Source: Megalopta genalis (taxonomy: Eukaryota; Arthropoda; Insecta; Hymenoptera; Halictidae). From it: 64,000 nt of DNA. Positions 1 to 10,330 of the stretch are shown piece by piece. The position numbers were made by a program, and so were the translations under genes. Every line of letters starts with the position of its first letter. Position 1 is the stretch's first letter. Where the stretch lies: contig NC_135030.1 of assembly GCF_051020955.1 (NCBI RefSeq), positions 2,532,501-2,596,500 on the forward strand, read 5' to 3'. The notes below the pieces were generated by a model. That model saw nothing but the letters and a program-made list of their open reading frames with translations, searched no databases and was not told where the DNA came from.

Positions 1-351
1 TGCATTGGTTCTTCGCGACTTTTTTGCCAAAAACTCGACTCATATCGTTCCGCAACCACCGTATTCGCCTGATTTGGCTCCGTGCGACTTCTGGTTATTC
101 AGCAAACTCAAAAAGCCGATGCGGGGACGCCGTTTTGACACGATTGAGGAGATAAAAACCGAATCGAAGAAGGTCTTGAAGGCTATACCGGAAAAAGACT
201 ATTCCGACTGTTTCGAGGACTGGAAAAAGCGTCGGAAACAGTGCGTTTTATCGGACGGGGATTACTTTGAAGGGGATGAAATTGATTTGGAAAAATAAAT
301 AAAGAATTTACATTTTATAAACAAATTCACCTTACTTTTTGATCACAGTAG
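1..351 (+). mobile_element. Family 1 mariner, 3' part cut by window edge
   Basis: This is the 3' end of the same mariner found complete at 9409-10328. It holds the C-terminal transposase codons, a short UTR and the 3' terminal inverted repeat (TIR, ending GATCACAGTAG), followed by the TA target duplication at 352-353. The 5' part lies outside the window, so it cannot be told whether this copy carries the internal deletion seen in the others. Confidence 0.9.
5..298 (+). pseudogene. Mariner transposase C-terminal fragment (family 1)
   Basis: A 97-residue open frame that enters from the window edge; its first Met is an internal codon, not a true start. It contains the SPDLAPCDFW motif that carries the third catalytic aspartate of mariner DD34D transposases (the D of PCDFW). 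It ends in the acidic tail shared by all family 1 copies, with DLEK in place of DLEE. On its own it can neither bind nor cut DNA. Whether the off-window part encodes a full transposase is unknown. Confidence 0.85.
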
Positions 352-463
352 TATCATTCGTTTGTTTTCCTCAAATATGAAGCCTGAGGGTTGATCCTTG
401 AGGATACAGTGACAATAACAGATCGAGAGACAGTGATTGAGTGAGCGAGAGTGAGTGAGTGAA

Positions 464-467
<4 letters not shown>

Positions 468-502
<35 letters not shown>
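468..502. repeat. (GA)n microsatellite
   Basis: Uninterrupted GA dinucleotide run inside a wider purine-rich tract (about 420-520). Open frames here are low-complexity artefacts. Confidence 0.95.
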
Positions 503-505
<3 letters not shown>

Positions 506-1420
506 ATAGAGAAAAAGAGAGAATGTAAATTATGATTCTGTTACCGAGCGTCCCGAAAGCGGTGTACGTTTTTAATTGCAAAAGTTCGCGATACTAACAC
601 ACATTTGTCGACAGTCGTGTCAAGCTCTGCTGCATCTGTAGTTTTATCATTCTCGGATTATTTGATGTATGTACGTACGTCTAACTGCGCTATTTCGGGT
701 TTGCACTGTTAGTTTTCATTAAACATATTTCTCTTAAATTCTGATACCATATGTATTTCATCGTCACGTACATTATCTTTTTCAGTCGGAACTTGAGTTC
801 TTTGATTTTGGAATCTGGATTTATTGAAATGTGCATTTTCTTTCAGACAAATTAAAATTGTGCGATCCGTTGCAAGCGACACGTGACTTCGTTCACACAG
901 TTTCGCGATACGTTATCGAAATACAGGACTGGCCTAATGAATTTAAGAAATCGAAACCACACGATGAAAAATACTTCGAAAGTTAATTTATGCCTAATGC
1001 ATGCTAAAACTTTGTCATGCATCTGATACAGAAGATTTCGTAGGGCAGATGAAACGTACAACGAATTTTCTGCAAAATGTCAGAAGATATAATTTTAACA
1101 TCGTTCAGCTACATAAAGCGAAGGGCTGATTTTTCAGTGGCCGGTAGATCGTTTTGGGTCAACTGCTAATGGAGAAAGAGTGGCCTGGACGGCTTTTATT
1201 GAGCTAACATTTATCAGGAGCACTTCCCCTTGTTCTATTTATTTATGAAGGGTATAATGAAACACTCGATTCTCCATTTAATATCAAGTATTATGATTCA
1301 GTTCGCGGACTCCGGTTCTAAGAACAATATTTTTACCCGGAGATTCCCCGAAACCTGATTCTATTGACGTTGTTAATTAACAAACAGGTTGTAATTAAAG
1401 TCTATAGCGATGTTTACGTT
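503..1420. other. No gene seen
   Basis: AT-rich, apparently single-copy DNA. Only short frames below 70 codons, none with a recognisable domain. Confidence 0.5.
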
Positions 1421-2508
1421 CGCCGACTTGTATGCACCGTCAATAATTCCAGGAAACGAAGCCATGTATTCCGAAACAGCTCAAGTCCACCAACCGACAT
1501 TTTTAGAAAATCGATGCTTTTCGGTTATCTTCTTTATTTTTCATTATTAATTTTGTTGATGTCCACCGTGGGCATTATTTATTACGAACGTTATGAACGA
1601 AGTGTTTGCATTGTTTTAAATTGTACTACATAGATTTGAGTAAACGCAAAACAGTTTTGGAGTCCGACGCTTCAATTATCGATTGTTCACTATCTCTAGC
1701 TTGATTTTGACGAAAGTTCGATACACAAACTATCAAACTGCAAGTTTCGACATTATGCAGACACGTAATAGCTGTCATTTAATAAATGAGTCATTTAACT
1801 CTTTCACCTTCATGTTCTCGTAAATTACATGTTCTATGACAAAATGTTTTTAAGGAATATTGTTTGGTATAAAGAAGGGAGAATGCGCGGAAGCAATTAA
1901 TTTTTTGCCATTTCCTTTTTTTATCAAAATATGAGCATCGCATTGAGTTTCTTAACTATTATACGTATAATGTGCAACATTTAATCATGTCATTGGAAAG
2001 TCGATTAAATACCGAATAACAAATTATTAAGGTAGAAGGGTTCAGTAATTGCCATGATATTCTTTAGTCGATTTTTAATGCAACTGTGCAACTGTTGTAT
2101 ATTTCGTGAAGTGAAAAAGGAAAATAACAAAAAAATTAATTGTTGCTGTGTGTGCTCCTCTTTATACCAAACAACTTTTGTTCGAAACATTTTTTTATAC
2201 AACATGTAGTTTACAAGAAAAATTAAGGTGGAGGAGGTGAATAATTCACTCTGCATGTTTAACGAAACAATACTTTTATATATATTACATGATTGTAAAG
2301 AAAGATCACATAATAATGATAACTCCGACACGTCCTCGTGACTGATAATTTTCAGATGACGCAATTCGGATCACTTGCACACAATTCGAATCATTTTAAT
2401 TCTTGTAGCCACGAACAAGAATTCTTCAAATAAAATTTGTGAAGTCAGGTTGCAATTAGATCACAATTGCGCAAGAAGCGTACACACTAAGCCCGCATCT
2501 TCGTGTAT
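1421..2508 (+). repeat. 1.08-kb inverted duplication, left arm
   Basis: This stretch recurs in reverse complement at about 11424-12504, with high identity by eye along its whole length. The outer limit is the shared CGACTTGTATGCACCGTC at 1424-1441. The inner limit is just before the family 2 mariner at 2514. It contains a degenerate internal palindrome: about 1795-1940 pairs with about 2095-2260. Two frames are open in both arms: 1364-1633 (+), with one hydrophobic segment, and 2005-2364 (-). Neither resembles a protein I know, and their conservation may only reflect a recent DNA duplication. Probably a foldback-type non-coding transposon; no protein supports a superfamily. Confidence 0.75.
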
Positions 2509-2513
2509 AAATA

Positions 2514-3098
2514 TTGGGTTGGCAACTAAGTGATTGCCGATTTGTTCAATGAAATAAAAAATTTCTTTTTACTTGGAACGAAGTTTAATCTGTAATGTAT
2601 TTTCCGATTTGTTCGATGACCTTTTGCCATCTCTCTGACAACTTGAAAATTCCACGCTCGTTGAAAGTCTGATCCTTTTCGGCCGAAAACTGAGTTAAGT
2701 GAGATTTTACAGCGTCATCATCGTTAAAAGTTTTACCACGAAGGGAGTTGTCCAGGGATCGAAATAAGTGGTGATCCGATGGCGCGAGATCAGAGCTATA
2801 TGGCGAGTGTAACATCAATTCCCAACCAATATCCATCAATTTTTGCCGAGTGGACAAAGACGTGTGCGGCCTAGCATTGTCCTGCTGGAAAATGACACCT
2901 TTACGATCGACCAATTCTGGTCGTTTTTCCTTGACCACTGCATTCAATTTGTCCAGTTGCTAACATTCACGGATAATAAAAAATAACATAATAATAATAA
3001 TAATAATAATTTTATACTATAACATTTACGGATATCATAAAAATGGGAGTGAGAGACATCTGTAACTGAAATCGGCAATTACTTAGTTGCCAACCCAA
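2514..3098 (-). mobile_element. Family 2 mariner, internally deleted, complete ends
   Basis: A 585-bp element with imperfect 30-bp TIRs beginning TTGGGTTGGCAACTAAGT. TA duplications lie at 2512-2513 and 3099-3100. The 5' end lies at the right (minus orientation): a TIR and short UTR lead into a TTA/TAA trinucleotide tract, which joins straight to codons for the C-terminal third of the transposase. The copy at 7014 has the same joint, so the deletion predates their spread. Confidence 0.9.
2585..2947 (-). pseudogene. Mariner transposase C-terminal fragment (family 2)
   Basis: A 120-residue frame covering roughly the last third of a mariner transposase (about 345 residues when whole). It keeps the second catalytic Asp in FQQDNARPHT (residue 23) and the third in APSDHHLF (residue 58). 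The 34 residues between them are the DD34D spacing. The N-terminal helix-turn-helix domains and the first catalytic Asp are absent. The PYSSDLAPSD motif has Ser where the usual form has Pro. The first Met is an internal residue. The fragment could not act as a transposase alone. Confidence 0.88.
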
Positions 3099-3179
3099 TA
3101 TATTTGCAAAACCAATAGTTGTTGTCATAATTTGTAAAATAGTATTGCAGATATTTGTATTATATTATTGTGTTTTTAT

Positions 3180-3362
3180 TCTGGTCACTTTTCCTTGACC
3201 GCTGCATTCAATTTGTCCAGTTGCCAACATTCATGGATAATAAAAAATAACATAATAATAATAATAATAATAATTTTATACTATAACATTTACGGATATC
3301 ATAAAAATGGGAGTGAAAGACATCTGTAACTGAAATCGACAATTACTTAGTTGCCAACCCAA
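3180..3362 (-). mobile_element. Family 2 mariner, solo 5' end
   Basis: This repeats the 5' end of the neighbouring element (about 2918-3098): the start of the transposase fragment, the trinucleotide tract, the UTR and the TIR, then TA at 3363-3364. It lies in the same orientation only 82 bp downstream, so it looks like a partial tandem duplication, or a second insertion that lost its 3' part. Confidence 0.8.
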
Positions 3363-3364
3363 TA

Positions 3365-3896
3365 TAATTACAACGTTTTGGCGACATCGGAACAATCGCT
3401 ATGAGGACATTGCTGTCGGTTAATGCTGCTATCGATGAATTCTGTTGTCGGCCAAGCCTAGTTTGGGTAAATTCCTGTCGGTTAAAATGGTGTTTGTGAA
3501 GCTCGCGACGGCGATTTCAATGTAACCAGTAAATCTATAGTCCGTCGCGTCGTGTCTACATTTACCATATTAATCCGTTCCCTGTTACGTACGAGGCACA
3601 GTCGAATAGATTAGGATAAATTAAAAGCGTGTATGCATTAACTACTGCGATATTCTCAGGACGATCTACTAAATTCGACTTCGCGTTTCTAATAGATGAT
3701 ATGTAATAAATAATGTAATAAAAATGTAATAAATAATATGTAATAAATAGTGTGTAACAAATAATATGTAATCAATAATATCTTTATCACAATCGATAAT
3801 ACAAGCAATGATTTAACTTATTAGTCTATTCAAGAACAGTATAAGAATACTTTTTATTCATTTTCGATGACTTCCCTAACGGGCTGTTGTCAACGA
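3365..3896. other. No gene seen; short TAATAAA-rich tract
   Basis: Single-copy DNA with a short run of variants of ATGTAATAAATA near 3690-3780. No coding or RNA signal. Confidence 0.5.
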
Positions 3897-3926
3897 TTAG
3901 CGGTTGATATATATATATCAACCGCT

Positions 3927-3984
<58 letters not shown>
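3897..3984. repeat. 32-bp perfect palindrome plus (AT)n
   Basis: 3897-3928 is a perfect palindrome beginning TTAGCGGTTGATATAT and ending with its complement. An (AT)n run of about 50 bp starts a few bases later. Confidence 0.9.
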
Positions 3985-3988
<4 letters not shown>

Positions 3989-4085
3989 CTCTTTCCTCGA
4001 TCAATAAAATATTTATTTGATTCCTACTGATATATATTATACATTGATTCATAATCTTCTGATGTTTTTTTCTTCTTCCTAATAA

Positions 4086-4086
<1 letters not shown>

Positions 4087-4155
<69 letters not shown>
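4087..4155. repeat. (CA)n microsatellite
   Basis: About 34 CA units with one G interruption near the right end. Confidence 0.95.
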
Positions 4156-6587
4156 CGTTAAAATCACTTGTATGTTTGTACGATGCACACAGTCTCGCAG
4201 CAATTTCGAAATAATCGAATGGCTCCTTGAGGTGTTGGGATCCGAATAGGCTCGCCCTTTAATCCGGCTCCGTATGGCCGCGCAAACGAAGTTATTTATA
4301 AGTCTCTCGTATAATCGATCGTTGCGTTACTTCCGTGTCACCGACGGCTCGGAAAACGGAATATATATTCACGGCACTCAAGAAGGTTCAACGAGGCGAG
4401 GCACGAAAATATGAAACAGCTAGCCAGCCCATCCGACGATATAATGTATGGTGATGCATCGCATCGTTATGGAAATACGAATTTAAATACGAATATTCCG
4501 CGTGGGCGGGAGATAATGGCGACTTCGTCACGTGTGAAACGAACTTTGCTAATGCGAAGTGAAAACAGTGCCCGCCGGTTCGCTCGCCGCCCGGTGGACG
4601 GAAACGCGGCGAGGAGGAACGCACGAATTAGAATTTTTATGGGGTAAAGATCTGCCGATAAATCGTCACATAGAGGCTGTTCCATAAACGGTCGAGCCTC
4701 GACCGAAGAACGATATCCGAATTTCGTATCGGAGAATCTCAATAACAGTGAAGCAATCGATCAAAAGTTTGGTAACAGCTGTGAGCAACGCGCACGTGTA
4801 AATTCTGTTTGTAGATTTTTGTCGCCGAATATATTCCAAGAAATTGTGTTGTAGCAAGATATTATACATTCGAACAATTTTTGTGAAAAAGATCGGTAGA
4901 AAAATTGTGCTTATTATTCAATTTGCTCTCGCAATTCGTAAGAGAAAAAGTGTTATTATTATAATAAAAATAAATTTGATAGAAATAATATTATTATTAA
5001 ATTGAATTATAATAAAAACGATGATATAATAAAAAATCGTATGTTAATATAATTTAAAAATAATGAGACAATCCTAAACATCCACAAATTTATCGAAATC
5101 AATATACGAAACAAAATTCTTATCCTACGATTTAAATTTATAAAAATAATTTTATTAAAAAGATTATTATTAAAAAGATTAAATTTAGTTAATATATAAA
5201 ATTTGATTGATATTATATTAATGACTTAATCAAAATAAATATTAGGAATACTTTGTCCTTCCCCTAATTTTTTAAATATCATTTTTTTAAAACTGTAGCA
5301 ATCGCGAATATGAAATAACGTGAACATAAAATTTTCATATTCGGTTATACTTAACAGTTAGAATTAACAACAAATAATCATTATTGATGACAGAAATTCA
5401 ATTTCGGTCACCTTAACCATTTTCGATAAGCAGATCTTATAATAATTAATTATAACTGTACCGAAGAGATTTTATACATCAAATACGAAGCTATAAACTT
5501 TTTACAATTATTTAAAAAGAAAAGATACAATCCTTTAGTAATCTTTAATACAATTTATACACTTTAATAGTTTAATTCGAGTTGGATAGGTTATTAGAAA
5601 GTAAACTATAAAAAAGTGTACTATAAATATACTAGAAAATTAATATAAAAAAAAACAATTGGAAATAATTGGGTCTTATCGATATTTGGGTCACGATAAT
5701 AGGTACATCTAGCTCTTTGAAGCATCGATATTGGGACGATCGCTTTATTTTTACCTTTCATTAATTTCATATGAAATTTAAGCCTTCAACGTCCTGAAAG
5801 TACTTCGTTTATATAACTAGAGAACTAAGTAATATGAACTAAGTAATTGCCAAGAAGTTCGTCACTATCACGCCAGAAGGTTGACCGCACAGTGAAGCGA
5901 AAGCGTGAAAAGCGAAAAGCGTGGTGGTAGAGCATGCTTAAAAGCGTTTTGATACAATGGTCTCGAGAATTCTTGTTCCTTTCAGCGAGCCCTGGTCCTC
6001 GGTCGCGTTGATCTCGATTAATTCTTCCCGTACGGTCCCATTCTCGGATATCCTTTGGTGCTTTCCCCGAACAAAAAGGATCCGAACAGGGCGGAATCAA
6101 AGAGGGTAACCATAAATGGGAAAACGTTAACCGATCGCTACGAGCCAATTCATTCGAAAGGTGACAGCCAATAGACTGTCACATTCTCATTCTCCGGCGG
6201 TAACCGTTCGAAAAGCCGTTGGATTTGATCCGGTGAAACAGGAGCCACGGGGATTTCAATAGATACCGGTTGCCTCGGACATCGTGAATGTTATCGTTCG
6301 GTATGGAAAAGTGGAATATCCCGGTTGCTGGATGTCGCGTCCGATTTTATTCATTCGGTCAAAAGCTTCCACGGGCATTCGAACAATCATTCTCCGTGAA
6401 TGGCTCGCAGAAACAGGTAATTCGAATGAACGGTTTACCGACTAGAAACCGAGGTTTTTTAACTGTGCCGTGGATTTTCCTAGATCTTTTTGTTAAGGGA
6501 CACCGCCCAATTCGAAGTTGTCGATTTGCAACGGAACTCGGCGCATATACGCGCACAGAATATCGAGAAATTTCGTCGTGTATCTTT
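4156..6587. other. No gene supported; GC-rich patch then AT-rich DNA
   Basis: 4390-4640 is relatively GC-rich and open in several frames on both strands (78-91 codons); none of those frames has a recognisable domain. 4900-5700 is very AT-rich. A 107-codon minus-strand frame at 5825-6148 is also unrecognised. Confidence 0.5.
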
Positions 6588-6589
6588 TA

Positions 6590-6677
6590 TTGGGTTGACA
6601 ACTAAGTAATTGCCGATTTCTGTTATAGATGTCTCTCACTCCCATTTTTATGATGTCCGTAAATGTTATATTATAAA

Positions 6678-6710
<33 letters not shown>

Positions 6711-7551
6711 GTTATGTTACCAAGTGTACGAGTACAGTAATTTCTCCCTAATTTGCGCTCAGATTTCGCATAAAAAAGGACAATTTTGGGAAGTGGAGAT
6801 ACAATTATTGAGTTGGCAACTAAGTAATTGCCGATTTCAGTTATAGATGTCTCTCACTCCCATTTTTATGATATCCGTAAATGTTATATTATAAAATTAT
6901 TATTATTATTATTATTGTTATGTTACCAAGTGTACCAGTACAGTAATTTCTCCCTAATTTGCGCTCAGATTTCGCATAAAAAAGAACAATTTTGGGAAGA
7001 GAAGATACAATTATTGGGTTGGCAACTAAGTAATTGCCGATTTCAGTTATAGACGTCTCTCACTCCCATTTTTATGATATCCGTAAATGTTATATTATAA
7101 AATTATTATTATTATTACTATTATGTTATTTTTTATTATCCGTGAATGTTAGCAACTGGACAAATTGAATGCAGCGGTCAAGGAAAAGCGACCAGAATTG
7201 GTCGATCGTAAAGGTGTCATTTTCCAGCAGAACAATGCTAGGCCGCACACGTCTTTGTCCACTCGGCAAAAATTCATGGATATTGGTTGGGAATTGATGT
7301 TTCACCCACAATATAGCCCTGATCTCGCGCCATCGGATCACCACTTATTTCGATCCCTGGACAACTCCCTTCGTGGTAAAACTTTTAATGACGATGACGC
7401 TGTAAAATCTCACTTAACTCAGTTTTCGGCCGAAAAGGATCAGACTTTCTACGAGCGTGGAATTTTCAAGTTGTCAGAGAGATGGCAAAAGGTCATCGAA
7501 CAAAGTGGAAAATACATTACAGATTAAACTTCGTTCCAAAAAAAAAAAAAT
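6590..7551 (+). mobile_element. Family 2 mariner with triplicated 5' end
   Basis: Three family 2 5' ends stand head to tail, starting at 6590, 6818 and 7014. The first two (228 and 196 bp) each consist of a TIR, the UTR and a TTA tract, followed by one arm of a CAGTAA-type MITE (about 6734-6815 and 6931-7010). The third continues into the transposase fragment. The element breaks off in an A-run at 7539-7551 and its 3' TIR is missing. The repeated mariner/MITE boundary suggests one MITE insertion followed by unequal crossing over. Confidence 0.85.
7165..7527 (+). pseudogene. Mariner transposase C-terminal fragment (family 2), catalytic Asp lost
   Basis: A 120-residue frame parallel to the one at 2585-2947. 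The second catalytic Asp is replaced by Asn (FQQNNARPHT, residue 23). The third Asp region (SPDLAPSDHHLF) is intact. It stops at the same codon (KYITD) as the other copy. The N-terminal two thirds are missing through the same deletion. With one aspartate deleted and another substituted it cannot be catalytic. Confidence 0.88.
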
Positions 7552-7608
7552 TAAACTCATAGGATAGGAAACGTACGAGAAATCGGGACAAATAACGCAT
7601 TGTGAATC

Positions 7609-8070
7609 TTAACGCTATGCCGTCCGCAGATCTTAGATATGATTCTTTTGTTTGACGTCGGCGTAATAGCTTGGAAATTTTAGATTTAAAAAAAAATTTC
7701 GAAGATGGCGGTAATATAAATTTCTAAAATTAAGATATGTCACTCAAGAATTTTCGTACTTAATTCTTAGTTAAATAAGCACAATGCTATAGTTAGTTTG
7801 CTGCCTTTTAACACCCACGAAATATTATAATATTATTAATAGTTAATATATAGTTATAATTAATATAAATTAATAAATAGTTAATATTATGTATATATAT
7901 TATTTATTATATATTATATATATATTATTAAATTAAATTAATAAATAGTTAATATTAATAGTTATTTCAGCTTTCTAAAATGGCACCAAAGTGGTACCAC
8001 CAGCGTACAATGTACAACAAATAGTTTTTGCATGGCACCAGCGTGGTGCCACCGGACGGCATAGTGTTAA
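7609..8070. mobile_element. piggyBac-type MITE, 462 bp
   Basis: TTAA stands at both ends (7609-7612 and 8067-8070). The inverted termini are CGCTATGCCGTCCG on the left and CGGACGGCATAGTG on the right, 13 of 14 positions pairing. TTAA target duplication is the hallmark of the piggyBac superfamily. The interior is non-coding. Two related near-palindromes of the form GGCACCAnnGTGGTnCCACC lie near the right end (7981-8000 and 8034-8053). Confidence 0.75.
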
Positions 8071-8420
8071 CATAGTTAAAATTTCCTAATCGATGAATTT
8101 GGTGATGCGGCATTACGTACAAACAATTCGAGAACATTGCTAGCATCGATGGTATTGAAACAATCGGCATCGCGAGGCAAGCCAAGGAGTGTAAGTTAAT
8201 TTTCCATAACATCGCGTTAAATTAGGATTTTGTAAATTACGTGTGAAAAAAATAACAACGCCATTAATACTGCAATGCAAGAATTTTATTATAAGATGAC
8301 GTACAAATGATCTTAACCAGAAGGTTAAGAAGAAGGTTAAGTCCAAACAGTTGTGTTCAGAGGGAAAAGGATATATATATATTGAATTAAATGAAAAATT
8401 GACCCTTAAAATTCTTTTCG
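8071..8420. other. No gene seen
   Basis: AT-rich, no recognisable coding. Confidence 0.5.
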
Positions 8421-8486
8421 GATGGATCGGTTCGATCTATTGAATGGCGACCCAGATCTCCCGATTTAACGCCACTAAATTTTTTT
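8421..8486 (+). pseudogene. Relic of a DDE transposase motif
   Basis: In the frame starting at 8421 the DNA reads GSVRSIEWRPRSPDLTPLNF. It closely matches the conserved block around the last catalytic Asp of a widespread group of insect DDE transposases (consensus roughly EWPPRSPDLTPLDFF). A further stretch after a frame break (KTFHAKVYSSF, about 8502-8534) fits the continuation of the same family. No flanking transposase can be read, so this is a short, old remnant. The call rests on motif similarity alone. Confidence 0.5.
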
Positions 8487-8534
8487 CAAGTAAAATCTGA
8501 TTAAAAAACCTTTCATGCAAAAGTCTATTCTTCT

Positions 8535-9406
8535 TTCGCGAAAAATACAAATCTGTAAATAAAAATTTAGGCTTCCGTTTGAAGAAAGAAAGTTAGCCTG
8601 CAAGTAACCTTCAAAGCGATCGACGAAGAAAGAACAAATAAATTAGTTGTATTTTCTTCTTGAAATCGAGTAACTTTTCTATTTTAACATTCTTCCTCGA
8701 AATGTATTGTTTTCGAGATACATTTAGATTTAAAATGTTCAAATGAACACTCTATATACTGCAAATTACATACAAAATATGATTTATAAGTATTTGTTTT
8801 GTGTAAAAAGAAGCAGAGTAAGTTCCAGGTTCGTGTGACGTCTTCTAGGATGAAATTATTATAGACAGCGTACAAAAAGTAATCGAAAAATGTTCTGCTA
8901 AGCTCTTTCTATCGACATAAATCGATCAGAACGTACGACTTGCTGTTTAGCAACGTTTGATCGAATTGGAGCGGGGAAATGGGGCGATATTCTTGATGGC
9001 AACCGCGGCTGTACCATTCCCCGACTATGCTCGCATTAGCGTAATTAGTGGCTCAAGTAATTAGATATAAGAGGGACCAATAGGGTTCCGATACGTTTGA
9101 ACCGATGCGCTGGAACAGTTTGTCAAACGCTATCTATCGAGCCGTTAGTGTTTTATCTTCCTGGCTCGTGTACATCGTCGTTTCAAAGTGGAAATTCCTA
9201 TGATTTACTCGCTCGTCGTTGCCGCACGTTAATTAGTTCCGACTTATCAGAAACAGCATGAACCGCAGTCCGCGCCCAGGCCACAGGGGAACGCAATTAC
9301 GCGAATATCTTGCCTACTTATGTTTTCAAACGTGATAATCGCTAGATACTAATGAAAGCAGGACTTATTCAGTTTTCGAAACGCTGGAAATATACACACG
9401 ACATTA
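8535..9406. other. No gene seen
   Basis: Apparently single-copy DNA. 8940-9300 is less AT-rich but has no long open frame. Confidence 0.5.
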
Positions 9407-9408
9407 TA

Positions 9409-10328
9409 CTACTGTGATCAAAAAGTAAGGTGAAATTATCATTTAAAACTCCCGGACATTAGGAAGGCAGGCAATTGTTTTTTTCCTAGGTTGGTAGGAC
9501 TGTCTGTAACATTTGCCAAGTGTCTGCTTGTCAAAAGGTTTAATTATCTCCGAGTTACACGTGTTTTTGTAAACGACCAAAAGTGAATTTTTCGATTTTT
9601 ACAATGGGTGATTTTGTTGAGCACAGAACTTGCATCAAATTTTGTTTGCGGAACGAATATTCTTGTGCGGACACGTTGAAAATGTTGCGGAAGGCCTTTG
9701 GTGATCAAACTATGGCACAAAAAAACATTTATAAGTGGTACAACGAGTTCAAAGCGGGCCGAGAACGCGTTGAAGACGAACCGCGCTCTGGACGACCATC
9801 AACGTCTACCGACGAGGGCCACGTCCAAAAAATCGAAGATTTGGTGCTTGAAAATCGTCGATTGACAATAAGAGACCTCGCTGATAGTGTTGGAATATCA
9901 TTTGGCTCAGTCCAAACCATTTTGAAGGATGATTTGTGTCTCAAACGCGTCAAGTCTCGATTGGTGCCATGTCATACTGCATTGGTTCTTCGCGACTTTT
10001 TTGCCAAAAACTCGACTCATATCGTTCCGCAACCACCGTATTCGCCTGATTTGGCTCCGTGCGACTTCTGGTTATTCAGCAAACTCAAAAGGCCGATGCG
10101 GGGACACCGTTTTGACACGATTGAGGAGATAAAAACCGAATCGAAGAAGGTCTTGAAGGCTATACCGGAAAAAGACTATTCCGACTGTTTCGAGGACTGG
10201 AAAAAGCGTCGGAAACAGTGCGTTTTATCGGACGGGGATTACTTTGAAGGGGATGAAATTGATTTGGAAGAATAAACAAAGAATTTACATTTTATAAACA
10301 AATTCACCTTACTTTTTGATCACAGTAG
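9409..10328 (+). mobile_element. Family 1 mariner, 920-bp deletion derivative (copy B)
   Basis: A complete element with TA at 9407-9408 and 10329-10330 and TIRs of about 26 bp (CTACTGTGATCAAAAAGTAA and its complement). Its 920-bp length is shared exactly by the copies at 27807, 32002 and 51871. A full mariner is about 1.3 kb, so about 350-400 bp are missing from the centre of the gene, at the same joint in every copy. Confidence 0.95.
9583..10275 (+). CDS. Internally deleted mariner transposase (230 aa)
   Basis: The open frame fuses the N-terminal DNA-binding half of a mariner transposase to its C-terminal third. Residues about 15-60 and 80-125 look like the paired helix-turn-helix domains, with an SGRPS linker at 69-73 comparable to the GRPR-like motif of the family. 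After LVP (residues 127-129) the protein jumps to CHTALVLRDFF. It so loses the TGDE region with the first Asp and the HDNA-type region with the second. The third Asp is kept at residue 161 (PCDFW). Full-length relatives have about 345 residues. The ATG at 9604 (MGDF) is an alternative and perhaps more natural start. It could bind TIRs but not cut; a repressor role is possible but untested. Confidence 0.85.
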   Translation: MNFSIFTMGDFVEHRTCIKFCLRNEYSCADTLKMLRKAFGDQTMAQKNIYKWYNEFKAGRERVEDEPRSGRPSTSTDEGHVQKIEDLVLENRRLTIRDLADSVGISFGSVQTILKDDLCLKRVKSRLVPCHTALVLRDFFAKNSTHIVPQPPYSPDLAPCDFWLFSKLKRPMRGHRFDTIEEIKTESKKVLKAIPEKDYSDCFEDWKKRRKQCVLSDGDYFEGDEIDLEE

Positions 10329-10330
10329 TA

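Noticed and set aside
354..581. Ser/Leu-rich minus-strand frame
   Set aside because: Translation of the GA/CT microsatellite; the same holds for 23492-23809 and 23578-23760.
4388..4742. Overlapping frames of 78-91 codons on both strands
   Set aside because: GC-rich DNA with few stops; no motif, and several mutually exclusive frames are equally open.
6610..7052. Two similar frames starting MPISVIDVSHSHFYD
   Set aside because: They are the TIR, UTR and TTA tract of the family 2 mariner, not coding sequence.
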